Shown here: in pieces, positions 52,630-61,285 of the stretch
Layout: each line of letters starts with the position of its first letter
Numbering within the stretch: position 1 is the stretch's first letter
NCBI RefSeq assembly: GCF_011440305.1
Contig: NZ_JAAOIW010000004.1
Coordinates: 372,001-436,000, forward strand
Reading direction: 5' to 3'
Length of the DNA stretch: 64,000 bases
From: Paenibacillus agricola
Lineage (GTDB): Bacteria > Bacillota > Bacilli > Paenibacillales > NBRC-103111
Notes under the pieces: generated by a model
The model's database searches: none
The model's input: only the letters and a program-made list of their open reading frames with translations
What the model was told of the DNA's origin: nothing
Position numbers and translations under genes: made by a program

Positions 52630-53560
52630 GCAAAAAAAAAAGGAGTACCTCCCCAAATCTCGAAGTGTTTAGCACCGCTACCACACACTTGAGAGAAGGT
52701 TGGACTCCCTATGTATAGGGTACACCAAGAAAGCTTGTTTACGTTAGAAGATTTATTGATTTTGTTCCCCAAGATACCTACCGGTTCTTTTTCAACACGT
52801 TGGATATCCGTCCTTTTTTGAAGGTCGTATCCAAAAAGTTTGTTTTAGGAGCACCCACTCAACTGAACTATACGGCCCTGTTGGGGTCGTTTTTGCTGTC
52901 TTCGGGTTCGATCAACGACGGAAAGATGGCAATTCCCTTGTTAAAAGCTTTAGCTGAACACCATCCCGAGCTGGAGGTAAAGCAAGTTTTAGCAGACGCT
53001 GGCTATGACTTGGCCCCGATCTATAAGCAAATCGAAGGCATGGAAGCCCAGGCACTCATCGACTATAACCGCAGGAACGAATCGCCGGTTGAATGCACAG
53101 ACAAGTATTTCCGCCCCCTTTGCAAAGAGGGCAACAGTTACCGGTACGATAGCTTTAATGCCAAGTCCAACACGCTGAAGTATACGCAGCCTAAAGAATG
53201 TGCCAATTGCCCATTTAACGATGGGACTTGCCAGAAGGTTTTTAAAATTAAAAGGGATTCAGACCCCAGAAAATACACGGTTCCGGCAAGGGGAAGCGAT
53301 CGTTACTACGCTCTCTACAAAAAGCGAACTGCCGTTGAACGTGTCAATGCCTATCTCAAGGAGTACTTTCAAACTGAAAAATGTGAGGCATCGCGGCACG
53401 AAGGCACAAGTTAATTTTTACTTTTCCTGCTTAACTTATCGCTTGCAAACTAACTGTGGACCGCTGGAACCAAACCCTGAAACGCTCTACCAAGAAAGTC
53501 TCTTAATTTTTAAAAATACTCAATCATTATTCTGTTCGTACGGTTTCAAGTATTAATCTT
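52630..53560 (+). mobile_element. Degenerate insertion sequence with frameshifted DDE transposase
   Basis: The transposase starts at ATG 52711 (MYRVHQESLFTLEDLL) and ends near 53490-53556. It is broken twice: a lost base in the T-run at 52788-52792 and an extra A near 53371-53373. The sequence jumps from the N-terminal domain (NYTALLGSFLLSS) to the middle of the catalytic domain (LADAGYD, RRNESP), so there is probably an internal deletion as well. C-terminal ERVNAYLKEYF and NVRHRGTKAQVNF are typical of IS4/IS5-superfamily transposases. It lies between tetR and the FAD monooxygenase gene. Confidence 0.8.
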
Positions 53561-53680
53561 TATGAAATTGATTCAGTTAAATAAAAAGAAACAAAAATTA
53601 TTATATGTTGCAAATTAAGACACTTTTCTTTTTTTATTCGTGGTCGATCTCCGATATAACTTTTATTATATAAATACAAA

Positions 53681-53711
53681 GTAACAAAATACTTTGGAAG
53701 TATCACGTTAC
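53681..53711. promoter_or_regulatory. 31-bp imperfect palindrome upstream of the FAD monooxygenase
   Basis: GTAAC-AAA-ATACTT, three bases, AAGTAT-CAC-GTTAC is a symmetric site just downstream of an AT-rich TATTATATAAAT. It is a strong candidate operator for the TetR regulator at 52061. Confidence 0.6.
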
Positions 53712-53751
53712 CATACAAAAACTAATATCATAAAAAAGGAGATCACCCAAG

Positions 53752-54825
53752 ATGAACGAAAAAAAATTAGAAGACTTAAATGTAGTTATCATAGGTGGCG
53801 GTATTGGTGGTTTTGCAACAGCAGTCGCATTACAAAATAAAGGAATTCAAGCACATGTTTATGAGCAAGCACAAAGACTTGGAGAAGTAGGAGCAGGGAT
53901 TACCATACATCCATCTTCTCAACATTTATTTGAAAAGTGGGGCTTAGGTGAAGTCTTTTACGAGAAAGCACGTATAAATAAGACTATTGAATTTTTTACA
54001 CCGCAAGGTGAGTTAGTCACAAACGATGTAGAAAAAATACTACCTTCATTAAAACAAGACAAATTAGGTTTACATCGAGCATCTATCCATCGTGCACATT
54101 TATTAGATTTATTAATATCACCAATTGATCCAGAATACATTCACTTAGATCATAAATTTAAATCACTTATTGAAACAGATGACTATGTAGAAATAACTTT
54201 CGAAAACGGTGCAGTAGTACGAGCAGATGTTGTGATTGCAGCGAACGGAATTCACTCAAATATCCGTACAATCTTCAGTAATGATGAACCAATCTATTCA
54301 GGTATACATTCGGTCCGTACAATCTTAGGTCTAGAAGCAACAAAAGAAACAGCAAAAGAAGATGGTACTGTCATGTATAGAGATGATAGAACGGTCATAT
54401 TAATGCAACCAGTAGCTGGAGGTATGCACTTCGATATCCTCTATCCTTCTGAGGATTCATCTTGGGTAAAGGACACAGTAAAAGAGGAACTACTCTCTAA
54501 ATTGACTTCGTTCGATGAAAAGCTAGTTAGACTGTTAGATACGATTGAATACCCTATCGTATCTCGTGCATTATATTGTCGTCAACCAATCCCACAGTGG
54601 AGTACAAATCGTGTTACATTACTTGGTGATGCAGCACACTCCATGTTACCGACACTAGGTCAAGGTGCTAACTCAGCAATTGCTGATGCCGATTCGATTG
54701 CACGAGCATTGAGTGAATGTGCGACAGTAAAAGAAGCCTTACAACAGTATGAAAATGAACGCCGCCCAGTTACAACTGCCATTCAAAATGAATCTCAACA
54801 ATATGATCAATTATTAAACAAATGA
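53752..54825 (+). CDS. FAD-dependent monooxygenase (UbiH/PHBH fold)
   Basis: This 357-residue flavoprotein hydroxylates an aromatic or related substrate using NAD(P)H and O2. It has the Rossmann motif GGGIGG (about 15-20), VYEQAQRLGEVGAGI, and the FAD ribityl motif LLGDAAHSMLPTLGQGANSAIADA near residue 295. TetX-like antibiotic inactivation is possible but not shown. The start has AAGGAG upstream. The gene is AT-rich and flanked by insertion-sequence remains. Confidence 0.92.
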   Translation: MNEKKLEDLNVVIIGGGIGGFATAVALQNKGIQAHVYEQAQRLGEVGAGITIHPSSQHLFEKWGLGEVFYEKARINKTIEFFTPQGELVTNDVEKILPSLKQDKLGLHRASIHRAHLLDLLISPIDPEYIHLDHKFKSLIETDDYVEITFENGAVVRADVVIAANGIHSNIRTIFSNDEPIYSGIHSVRTILGLEATKETAKEDGTVMYRDDRTVILMQPVAGGMHFDILYPSEDSSWVKDTVKEELLSKLTSFDEKLVRLLDTIEYPIVSRALYCRQPIPQWSTNRVTLLGDAAHSMLPTLGQGANSAIADADSIARALSECATVKEALQQYENERRPVTTAIQNESQQYDQLLNK

Positions 54826-54952
54826 TAATTCTCTAATTTACCAGGAACTGATAGTACTATTCCTTCTCTGTCCATTCCTTGGCAACCATTTGTCTTGCTG
54901 TATAGTGATAATAAAATTATTTAAAAAAGATAAGAGGGGCTGTCTTATAAGT

Positions 54953-55150
54953 TAAAACAGGTGAAGAAAAACAAATCGTTTTTCTTCACCTGTTTTTCTA
55001 TTTTTATAATAATTTACTGAAAGTAGCTGACGTAATCCAGCTACTTTCAGTAAATTATGTGCTAGGGCTACGATGCCAAACTCCGTTTGAACTTTCGCTA
55101 AGCCCCGAAGCGAAAAGCGACGGAACGACCTATTGCCCTTTATTTTCTTG
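54953..55150 (-). pseudogene. IS1182-family transposase, C-terminal fragment and right end
   Basis: On the minus strand the frame reads KGNRSFRRFSLRGLAKVQTEFG and IVALAHNLLK, the hallmark end of IS1182 transposases, and stops at 54953. A hairpin AAACAGGTGAAG/CTTCACCTGTTT (54954-54997) and the end GACAGCCCCTC (about 54935) follow. The rest of the element is absent. Confidence 0.8.
54954..54997. terminator. Strong hairpin at the IS1182 end
   Basis: Arms of 18 bp, beginning AAACAGGTGAAG, pair perfectly around a 5-nt loop, with A and T runs outside. It can also serve as terminator for the FAD monooxygenase gene. Confidence 0.75.
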
Positions 55151-55495
55151 GTCTAACACTTTTTCAGTCTAAAACTTTATTTTCTTTCGACACATAGTAC
55201 GGATGTTCATAAGTACAGAGGTTTTAGTTTTCAGTTCTAATACAAACGAACGGGACACGATAGTTTAATAAAGCAGCGGCAGTCTAGGACTTAATTTTCA
55301 TGTCCAAGGCTGCCGCTCTTTATTGTGGCAAAGTCAGTCTAATACTTATTAATAATTGAGAGCTGCCGATTTTGCGCCCCCATAAGCCGCGTAAAATCAA
55401 TAACTCCGGTCTACAACTTTATTTTCTTCGTACACAAGAAGGCCAATAAAATAAGGAGCAGCCGCTTAAGGCACTGCTCCTTGTTTCGTAAAGAT
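55150..55495. repeat. Gene-free region with hairpins and four GTCTA-x-ACTT repeats
   Basis: The motif GTCTA-ACTT occurs near 55168, 55290, 55335 and 55411; the first and last share GTCTA(A/C)AACTTTATTTTCTT. Two strong hairpins are present: AGCGGCAG...CTGCCGCT (about 55278-55319) and AAGGAGCAG...CTGCTCCTT (55458-55487). No intact gene is seen; these look like debris of lost elements. Confidence 0.4.
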
Positions 55496-55600
55496 TATCA
55501 TTTGTTATGTGTTCAAGAAAGATCGATTCAGGCTTTGCTTTCCCTGCTTCAATCTCACTCAAAGTACCTTGGGCTACGCCAATTAAGCCGATGATACAAT
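55440..55600 (-). pseudogene. Fragment of an XRE-type helix-turn-helix regulator
   Basis: A minus-strand frame reads GLIGVAQGTLSEIEAGKAKPESI, the second half of an HTH_3 domain. It has no start and runs on through a hairpin, so it is a remnant of a phage- or plasmid-type repressor. Confidence 0.5.
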
Positions 55601-55801
55601 GGCCTTAACACGTACACCCTAGCATGGTATAAATCCCGCCAGCACTCCGATCAGATTTCCCTGGTGCCGTTAACCCGCTTCTGTACCTCCCCTACCTGAT
55701 ACGGGTCACGAAAAAAAATATTTTTAGATCTTGCGTGTTCGTATTTAGTTCGCATAAAATATGTATAGAACTAATGTTCCCACAAATAGGAGGTAATACA
55801 A

Positions 55802-56050
55802 ATGATGAACGTATCCAAGCGGCCAGAAAGAGATGAATCCGATCTGGAAGAATTGGGAGATAAGCTGGGTGAGGCCAAGCATGAAAGAAACGAAATGCTG
55901 CTGACAGTATGGGGGAAATCCGAGGTCATTCGAGGCCGAATCGTGGAGTTGGATGCTAACACCCGAAAGGTTCATGTAACCCAATACGGGGGAGAAATGG
56001 TGAAGATTCCTTTTATGGACATCATGAAGGCGGAAACATGCGGCGCCTGA
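55802..56050 (+). CDS. YolD-like protein
   Basis: This 82-residue protein has a helical charged N-terminus and a C-terminal beta part reading EVIRGRIVELDANTRKVHVTQY and KIPFMDIMKAE, the pattern of YolD-like proteins, which often accompany Y-family DNA polymerases (UvrX). No polymerase lies nearby. AGGAGG precedes the ATG. It is the first core-like gene after the insertion-sequence region. Confidence 0.75.
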   Translation: MMNVSKRPERDESDLEELGDKLGEAKHERNEMLLTVWGKSEVIRGRIVELDANTRKVHVTQYGGEMVKIPFMDIMKAETCGA

Positions 56051-56176
56051 TTGAACGCCGGCATGTATATCCGTTAGGTTTTTATTCGTACTTGGATATA
56101 TTTGAGACGACAACAAACACCCCATTCTGCTTTCTTAGCAGTTTGGGATGTTTGTTTTGGGATACCCTCTTGGACG

Positions 56177-57400
56177 TTAATAGATGCTTGTAAAAACAGA
56201 AGACGTGCCATATGCTAATGGAACTGCCAGTGCGAGCATCAGGATCGGCCCCCACCATACCGCCAAAGAAAAACCTACAAATAAGCTTAAGAGCAGCAGC
56301 GCTGGTAGCACCATAATCGGTGTAACAGCCTGTAAGGCTTGGTGCTTAGCCTTATCCTGGATATGAAATAAATTCAGAAAAGGGGCCGCTAATTCTTCTT
56401 TGCAGAACCTTCTTCGCCAGTAAGCCAGCAAGCAAGCCGCTACGAGCAATAAAATAATTTTGAGAATGCCCGGTACGAAAAACAAGACAGCTCCCATCAC
56501 AACAACAAATTGCAGCGTAAGACGCCATTGCGAACCACTGCGAAAAAAAGATTTGACCAGGAAATCCGATAAGCCAACACCTGGCCCTGTCCCTTTGAAC
56601 AGCCGCTGCGACTTTCCGAATAAAACTGGGCGTTTGCGGGCTGGCCTGATGCGCTTCCTGCGCACAACTCGGATCAACAGGATCGAGACGATCCGCATCC
56701 GCGAATCGCTCTCCCTAGCGATATCAGCGAAGAAAGCTCCCTTCTGCCTTAGCCGCCAAATGCTTATACATACAAGCAGCACCAGCAATATCGCGATAAG
56801 GGCCCAGCTTATCATAGGCATTTCGTTAAAATGGACAAGCTGGTATTCATACAGAAAGTATAAGCCGAAGAACAACGTCACCCGAACCAGCCACAAAACG
56901 ATGCCATACAAATGGATCGTCAGCAATTGGCGTGCCATGCCCATGTTTACTTTTAACAAATAGGTCACCAGAAATAAGCATATTAGCTGATTCTGGCTCA
57001 TAACGTACGTGTTTACCAATAAAGGAAGCAGTAGCAAAACCAGCAAGAGCGTTGTCACACCCTGCAGCATAAGCGAATACCGCCAGCCCTGGACCATCAA
57101 ATGCTTAAACCAACGTGTATTTTGCCGCAAGAAAAGCTGGTCGCCCTCCTCTACAAAATAACGAATCGTCCCTAGCCAAGCAAATATGTAGAACACCACT
57201 ATCACTAGAGACAACGGTATCCAACTAAACCAATCAGGCGGCTCCATCAGCCACGTATAATAATGGTAGCCTGCTATCAGCATAACCGGAATGACAAAAT
57301 ATAAAGCAATAATCCAATCGACTACAAGCCTCATTGCCTGAATTTGATAGCCCCAATCGGATTGGACTCTCCTAATAAACAACCGAAAGCTACTGGTCAT
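56177..57400 (-). CDS. ecsB: EcsB-family ABC transporter permease
   Basis: This 407-residue membrane protein has about ten helices and the EcsB pattern FIRRVQSDWGYQIQAMRLVVDW near the start. In Bacillus, EcsAB affects secretion, competence and intramembrane protease RasP activity; the transported substrate is unknown. The ATG at 57400 has TAGGGGGA 9 bp upstream and gives the standard length; starts at 57421 and 57439 would overlap ecsA. It lies 17 bp after the ecsA stop. Confidence 0.88.
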   Translation of the reverse strand: MTSSFRLFIRRVQSDWGYQIQAMRLVVDWIIALYFVIPVMLIAGYHYYTWLMEPPDWFSWIPLSLVIVVFYIFAWLGTIRYFVEEGDQLFLRQNTRWFKHLMVQGWRYSLMLQGVTTLLLVLLLLPLLVNTYVMSQNQLICLFLVTYLLKVNMGMARQLLTIHLYGIVLWLVRVTLFFGLYFLYEYQLVHFNEMPMISWALIAILLVLLVCISIWRLRQKGAFFADIARESDSRMRIVSILLIRVVRRKRIRPARKRPVLFGKSQRLFKGTGPGVGLSDFLVKSFFRSGSQWRLTLQFVVVMGAVLFFVPGILKIILLLVAACLLAYWRRRFCKEELAAPFLNLFHIQDKAKHQALQAVTPIMVLPALLLLSLFVGFSLAVWWGPILMLALAVPLAYGTSSVFTSIY

Positions 57401-57417
57401 TGCAATCCGTCCCCCTA

Positions 57418-58221
57418 TCATAGCAGGGAGTGAAAGCAATCGAATAAAGGAGCGTCAGGCAAGCCACTCTGCTTTTGAATATCCAACAACGTCCCGTTCG
57501 CTACCAATCGGCCGCCCGAAAGCAGCACAAAGGAGGTACAAATACGTTCAGCTGTATCCAGTACATGGGTACTCATCAAGATGCCAGCACCGCGTTTGCG
57601 TTCATCATCAAGCATATTCAAGAAATCCTTGATCGCCTTGGGGTCTAGCCCAATAAACGGCTCGTCCACAATATAAACGTCAGGCTTATTTAGGAAACCC
57701 AGAATCAGCATAATTTTTTGCTGCATGCCTTTGGAGAAGTTGCTTGGCATATTGTGCTTTTCATCCAAAAGCCTAAAACGCTGCAATAATTCCTCGGCTC
57801 TTTCCAGAAAAACCTCCCGATCCAACTCATACACCGCCGCGGCAAATTCCATATGCTCCCATAAGGTTAGCTCATCATATAAAATCGGCTGCTCAGGAAT
57901 ATAGGCATAACTTTTACGCTCACCCGAAAAGGAAATCTCCCCTTTAAAATCCTTCAGCAATCCGAGAATGCTCTTGATTGTAGTACTTTTCCCGGCTCCA
58001 TTGGGACCCAAAAGCCCCACAAGCTCGCCACGGCGCACTTCAAATTGGATCTGTTTAATAACATCAGACTGGCCGTCATAGCCTGCTTGCTCGATATTGA
58101 CCTTCAATACGGCTTGGTCGCCATCCTCAAGATTTTTAGCGGTTTGTTTTTTTTCGGTATGCTTTTTCTCTCTATGCTTTTTTTCCAACATTTTTTTCTC
58201 TACTAATTTGTTTTCTGCCAC
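57418..58221 (-). CDS. ecsA: EcsA-type ABC transporter ATP-binding protein
   Basis: This 267-residue ATPase has Walker A GPNGAGKST, the unusual signature NFSKGMQQK, and Walker B VYIVDEPFIGLDP, as in EcsA. It has about 35 extra N-terminal residues that are almost all Lys, Glu and His (repeats of EKKH), then a normal domain from about residue 38. The extension may be a late addition or the true start may be downstream. It forms an operon with ecsB. Confidence 0.9.
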   Translation of the reverse strand: MAENKLVEKKMLEKKHREKKHTEKKQTAKNLEDGDQAVLKVNIEQAGYDGQSDVIKQIQFEVRRGELVGLLGPNGAGKSTTIKSILGLLKDFKGEISFSGERKSYAYIPEQPILYDELTLWEHMEFAAAVYELDREVFLERAEELLQRFRLLDEKHNMPSNFSKGMQQKIMLILGFLNKPDVYIVDEPFIGLDPKAIKDFLNMLDDERKRGAGILMSTHVLDTAERICTSFVLLSGGRLVANGTLLDIQKQSGLPDAPLFDCFHSLL

Positions 58222-58606
58222 TTGCGCTCACTTTTCCTTTCCGATGTGTACCGCTCTACATATATGATCTTCCAATTATATAGCACAATGCGTAATAAAG
58301 CACATGTAACCCTGACCACAAAGGGCCAGAGCACACCTAAGCATATGTATTAATATACAAGCTTAATGCTGGAACCTAGCTACCAGACCTCTAAGATTCG
58401 TCGACAGCTCGGTTTAACTTCATTATGTCCCAGTCACGACTAATTTCGACATGTTGATTATTCAATCAAATATACGGGAAAAACACATTATTTACTAGTA
58501 AATATTTCATACAGGATTAAATAGTCATCGATTTGCCTGAATCCATATTCGACTTTTGGGGGGAACCACTTTAACCGGTTCTGGTCTCCATTTGCCCACC
58601 TCTTTT
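58222..58606. other. Non-coding gap between ecsA and the zinc peptidase gene
   Basis: No gene or clear repeat is seen in these 385 bp. The ecs promoter should lie near its left end. Confidence 0.45.
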
Positions 58607-59443
58607 TTACAGCTCTTGAGCGTTAAAGGTATCGCCTCCCTGTAAATTGCCGCCCTGAAAGCCTTTATTAAACCAGCGCTTGCGCTGCTCGGACGTACCA
58701 TGCGTAAAGCTGTCTGGCACCACATAGCCTTGCGCTTGCTTTTGAATGCGGTCATCACCTACAGCACTTGCTGCTGTTAAAGCCTCCTCCAGATCACCCT
58801 GCTCCAGCAAATCCATCTGCTGGGCATGGTAAGCCCATACGCCTGCCAAATAGTCGGCCTGTAATTCAAACCGCACCTGAAATTTATTATATTCGGTTTG
58901 GCTAAGCTTGGCACGTAAAGGCTCCAACTGCTCGGTAGTCCCTAGTAGCGTTTGTACATGGTGCCCTACTTCATGGGCAATTACATAGGCCATTGCAAAA
59001 TCTCCAGGAGCCTTGAATTGATCCTGCAGCTCTTGATAAAAGCTGAGGTCTATATAAAGCTTCGAATCACCCGGACAATAAAAGGGCCCTACAGAGGAAC
59101 CGGCTGTACCACAAGCGGACTCTACACTGCCTGAATATAGGACAAGAACCGGATTCTTATATTGTAGGCCTTCCTTACGGAATACATCTGCCCATACCTT
59201 TTCTGTATCAGCAAGAACAACGGACACGAATTGTGCAAGCTCTTTATCCTGCGCGGTTTCCTGGTAAGCCGTGCTGCTGGAGCCTGTATTTTGACCCGTT
59301 CCCAGAAAATCTCCGGGATTGCCGCCGAGTAAAGTAATGATAATGACGATAACTAGTCCGATTCCACCGCCAATCACACCTTTGCCGCCCATGCCTCTGC
59401 GATCCTCAACATTCGAGCTACCTTGCCTGCCTTGCCATTTCAT
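58607..59443 (-). CDS. YpfJ-family neutral zinc metallopeptidase
   Basis: This 278-residue membrane-anchored protein has a cytosolic MKWQGRQGSSNVEDRRG start, a Gly-rich transmembrane helix at about 22-40, and a peptidase domain outside with zinc motif H157-E-V-G-H161. CGTAGSSVGPFYCPGD with two Cys suits a disulfide. The family (PF04228) is widespread, with unclear substrates. It is monocistronic. Confidence 0.92.
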   Translation of the reverse strand: MKWQGRQGSSNVEDRRGMGGKGVIGGGIGLVIVIIITLLGGNPGDFLGTGQNTGSSSTAYQETAQDKELAQFVSVVLADTEKVWADVFRKEGLQYKNPVLVLYSGSVESACGTAGSSVGPFYCPGDSKLYIDLSFYQELQDQFKAPGDFAMAYVIAHEVGHHVQTLLGTTEQLEPLRAKLSQTEYNKFQVRFELQADYLAGVWAYHAQQMDLLEQGDLEEALTAASAVGDDRIQKQAQGYVVPDSFTHGTSEQRKRWFNKGFQGGNLQGGDTFNAQEL

Positions 59444-59644
59444 CGCAATTCCCCCTTATAGGTGTGTAATTCACATGATGTAGTTGCTATATTAATAGTC
59501 ATATACCCGTAATGGCTAGTATTTAACCGAAGGCGCAGCACTCACTATGATTATTCACCGAACCTCTAACTTGGCAAGTTATGCAAATACAACTTCCTTT
59601 TATGCTATACTAGCTTTAAAATTTCGCAGAATGGGGGTAATGAT

Positions 59645-59866
59645 GTGGAACCATACCAGACGTTAATTGGAGTCGTATTGGAAAAGGTCGGGCAAACCTA
59701 TAAGGAATTAAAATTCAACTATGATGGTTTAGAGGGCGTTCTTAAGGGGCATTCTCAAGCGGAAATCGAACAAACCCCTGAGCTGCTCACGATCACTATG
59801 CTAAAGGATATGTACGGGGCACTTATTCTGGAATTAGAACAACAGCTTCCCGGAATTAAGGATTGA
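59645..59866 (+). CDS. Small helical hypothetical protein, 73 residues
   Basis: A GTG with GGGGGT upstream opens 73 codons of mostly helical, amphipathic sequence (TLIGVVLEKVGQTYKELKFNYDGLEGVL). It has no membrane segment. I recognise no family. It lies just before the germination operon on the same strand but is 90 bp apart. Confidence 0.6.
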   Translation: MEPYQTLIGVVLEKVGQTYKELKFNYDGLEGVLKGHSQAEIEQTPELLTITMLKDMYGALILELEQQLPGIKD

Positions 59867-59955
59867 TCTTTTATAGGTACATTTCCAAGTATAAATAGCT
59901 AGCTGGCAAGGAATGCTAAAGATTATATTTCCAATTCCTTTAAAGGAGCTAGCCT

Positions 59956-60198
59956 ATGCTGGAAAATATGATCGTTGCCCTCCTCTTATTTAGCGCATTA
60001 CTGGCTTGTGATTTCCGAACAATCGCCCAATTAGGCTGGAAATCAAGGTCGTTATATTTACTTTGTACCCTCTCATCGATCTATTTAGCGCTTATTTTTA
60101 TATTCCATTTATCTTGGTTCCACTACGGTGACCTTCTGAAGGCTATATATGGATGGCCGGCTGGGCAGGTGGTGGGCTATCTCAAGCATGAATCTTAA
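59956..60198 (+). CDS. Small membrane protein at the head of the ger operon
   Basis: This protein of 80 residues has two predicted helices (about 5-20 and 35-52). AAAGGAG precedes the ATG. It overlaps the GerAB-type gene by 11 bp, so it is co-translated with it. It is the size of the small fourth subunits found in some ger operons, but resemblance to them cannot be shown by eye. Confidence 0.65.
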   Translation: MLENMIVALLLFSALLACDFRTIAQLGWKSRSLYLLCTLSSIYLALIFIFHLSWFHYGDLLKAIYGWPAGQVVGYLKHES

Positions 60199-61285
60199 AC
60201 CTTCCACAATCTCTTCGACCCAGCTTGCCGCCTTATTAATGGCTTATTCCTTGGGCTCAGCCATCGTTTATATTCCCAATCCACTAAGTCAGGCTGCAGG
60301 TAATGATGCTTGGCTTTCCTTGATTCTGGCCTATGTCTTCGGGATGATTGTGCTGGCCTGCACGCTTTACTTATACAATAAGCATGATGGAGCCAGCCTG
60401 ATCGCATACAGCCGCAGCCTGATTGGAAATGCGCTAACCATCATTGTTGCTATTCCTTTAATTGGCATGCTTCTTTTTGCCACTTCGGCAATCAATAGCG
60501 GAATTGGTGATTTTGTGACAGATGTCATGATGGATAGAACTCCCCTTTACGCCTTTAATTCTATTAGTATGGTTATTGCCGGCCTAACCGCCAGAGCGGG
60601 AATTAGTGTTACGGCCAGGATGTTCGTTTTATTGCTGTTTTTGCTGGTTGTCTTCTCCATGAGTGTGCTTATCCTTGCCATTCCCACGTATGATCCGGGC
60701 CACCTGATGCCAATGATGGAGGAGGGGATTCGCCCTCTGCTTCATGGTGTTTTTATCTCTTCCGGCTTTCCCTTTGGCGAGGTAGCTTTATTCTCGATGC
60801 TGCTTCCCTTTACCAATTCCAAAAAAGTTGAAAAGCTTCCATCTAAACTGTATATGGCATTTTCATTTACAAGCCTGATGCTGGTGTTATGTACATTATG
60901 TACGACAATGGCTTTTGGCAATGCTTCTGGTTATTTCAAATATTCCTTGTACCGTCTTGCCAGTGAAATCCAAACTCCGGAAATTTTTCAACGGGTTGAG
61001 TCCATTGTTAGCATAGCCTTGATTCTTGGCTCCTATATGAAGGCGACTTTGTTTCTAATTATTTTGAATCAAATCATCATCCAGGTTTTTCGGATCAAAG
61101 AAGAGCGAGCCCTGATTTATCCGCTCACGCTGTTGTGTATCTTTTTATCGCTTACGATGTTCCAATCTCCCGCCGATTTTGAGCAGCAAGTATACCAAAT
61201 ATGGCCATTCACGGTATTGGTCGTAGGCTGCGGATTTATCTTTTTGTATACGCTGTTGACATGGCTGCGCAGTATGAAGAAATAA
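60188..61285 (+). CDS. Spore germination receptor B subunit (GerAB/GerKB family)
   Basis: This 365-residue protein of the amino-acid permease fold (Spore_permease) has ten helices. It begins KPSTISSTQLAALLMAYSLGSAIVYIP, as GerB subunits do. In spores it sits in the inner membrane and binds the nutrient germinant. ATG at 60188 gives the usual length; a frame extends further upstream. It overlaps the A-subunit gene by 25 bp. Confidence 0.92.
   Translation: MNLKPSTISSTQLAALLMAYSLGSAIVYIPNPLSQAAGNDAWLSLILAYVFGMIVLACTLYLYNKHDGASLIAYSRSLIGNALTIIVAIPLIGMLLFATSAINSGIGDFVTDVMMDRTPLYAFNSISMVIAGLTARAGISVTARMFVLLLFLLVVFSMSVLILAIPTYDPGHLMPMMEEGIRPLLHGVFISSGFPFGEVALFSMLLPFTNSKKVEKLPSKLYMAFSFTSLMLVLCTLCTTMAFGNASGYFKYSLYRLASEIQTPEIFQRVESIVSIALILGSYMKATLFLIILNQIIIQVFRIKEERALIYPLTLLCIFLSLTMFQSPADFEQQVYQIWPFTVLVVGCGFIFLYTLLTWLRSMKK

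Noticed and set aside
55745-56125. A minus-strand 126-residue gene
   Set aside because: It is antisense to the YolD-like gene, which has a proper ribosome site and family pattern.
58525-58758. A 77-residue minus-strand gene at the end of the zinc peptidase gene
   Set aside because: It overlaps the 3' end of the peptidase gene in another frame and lacks a start signal.
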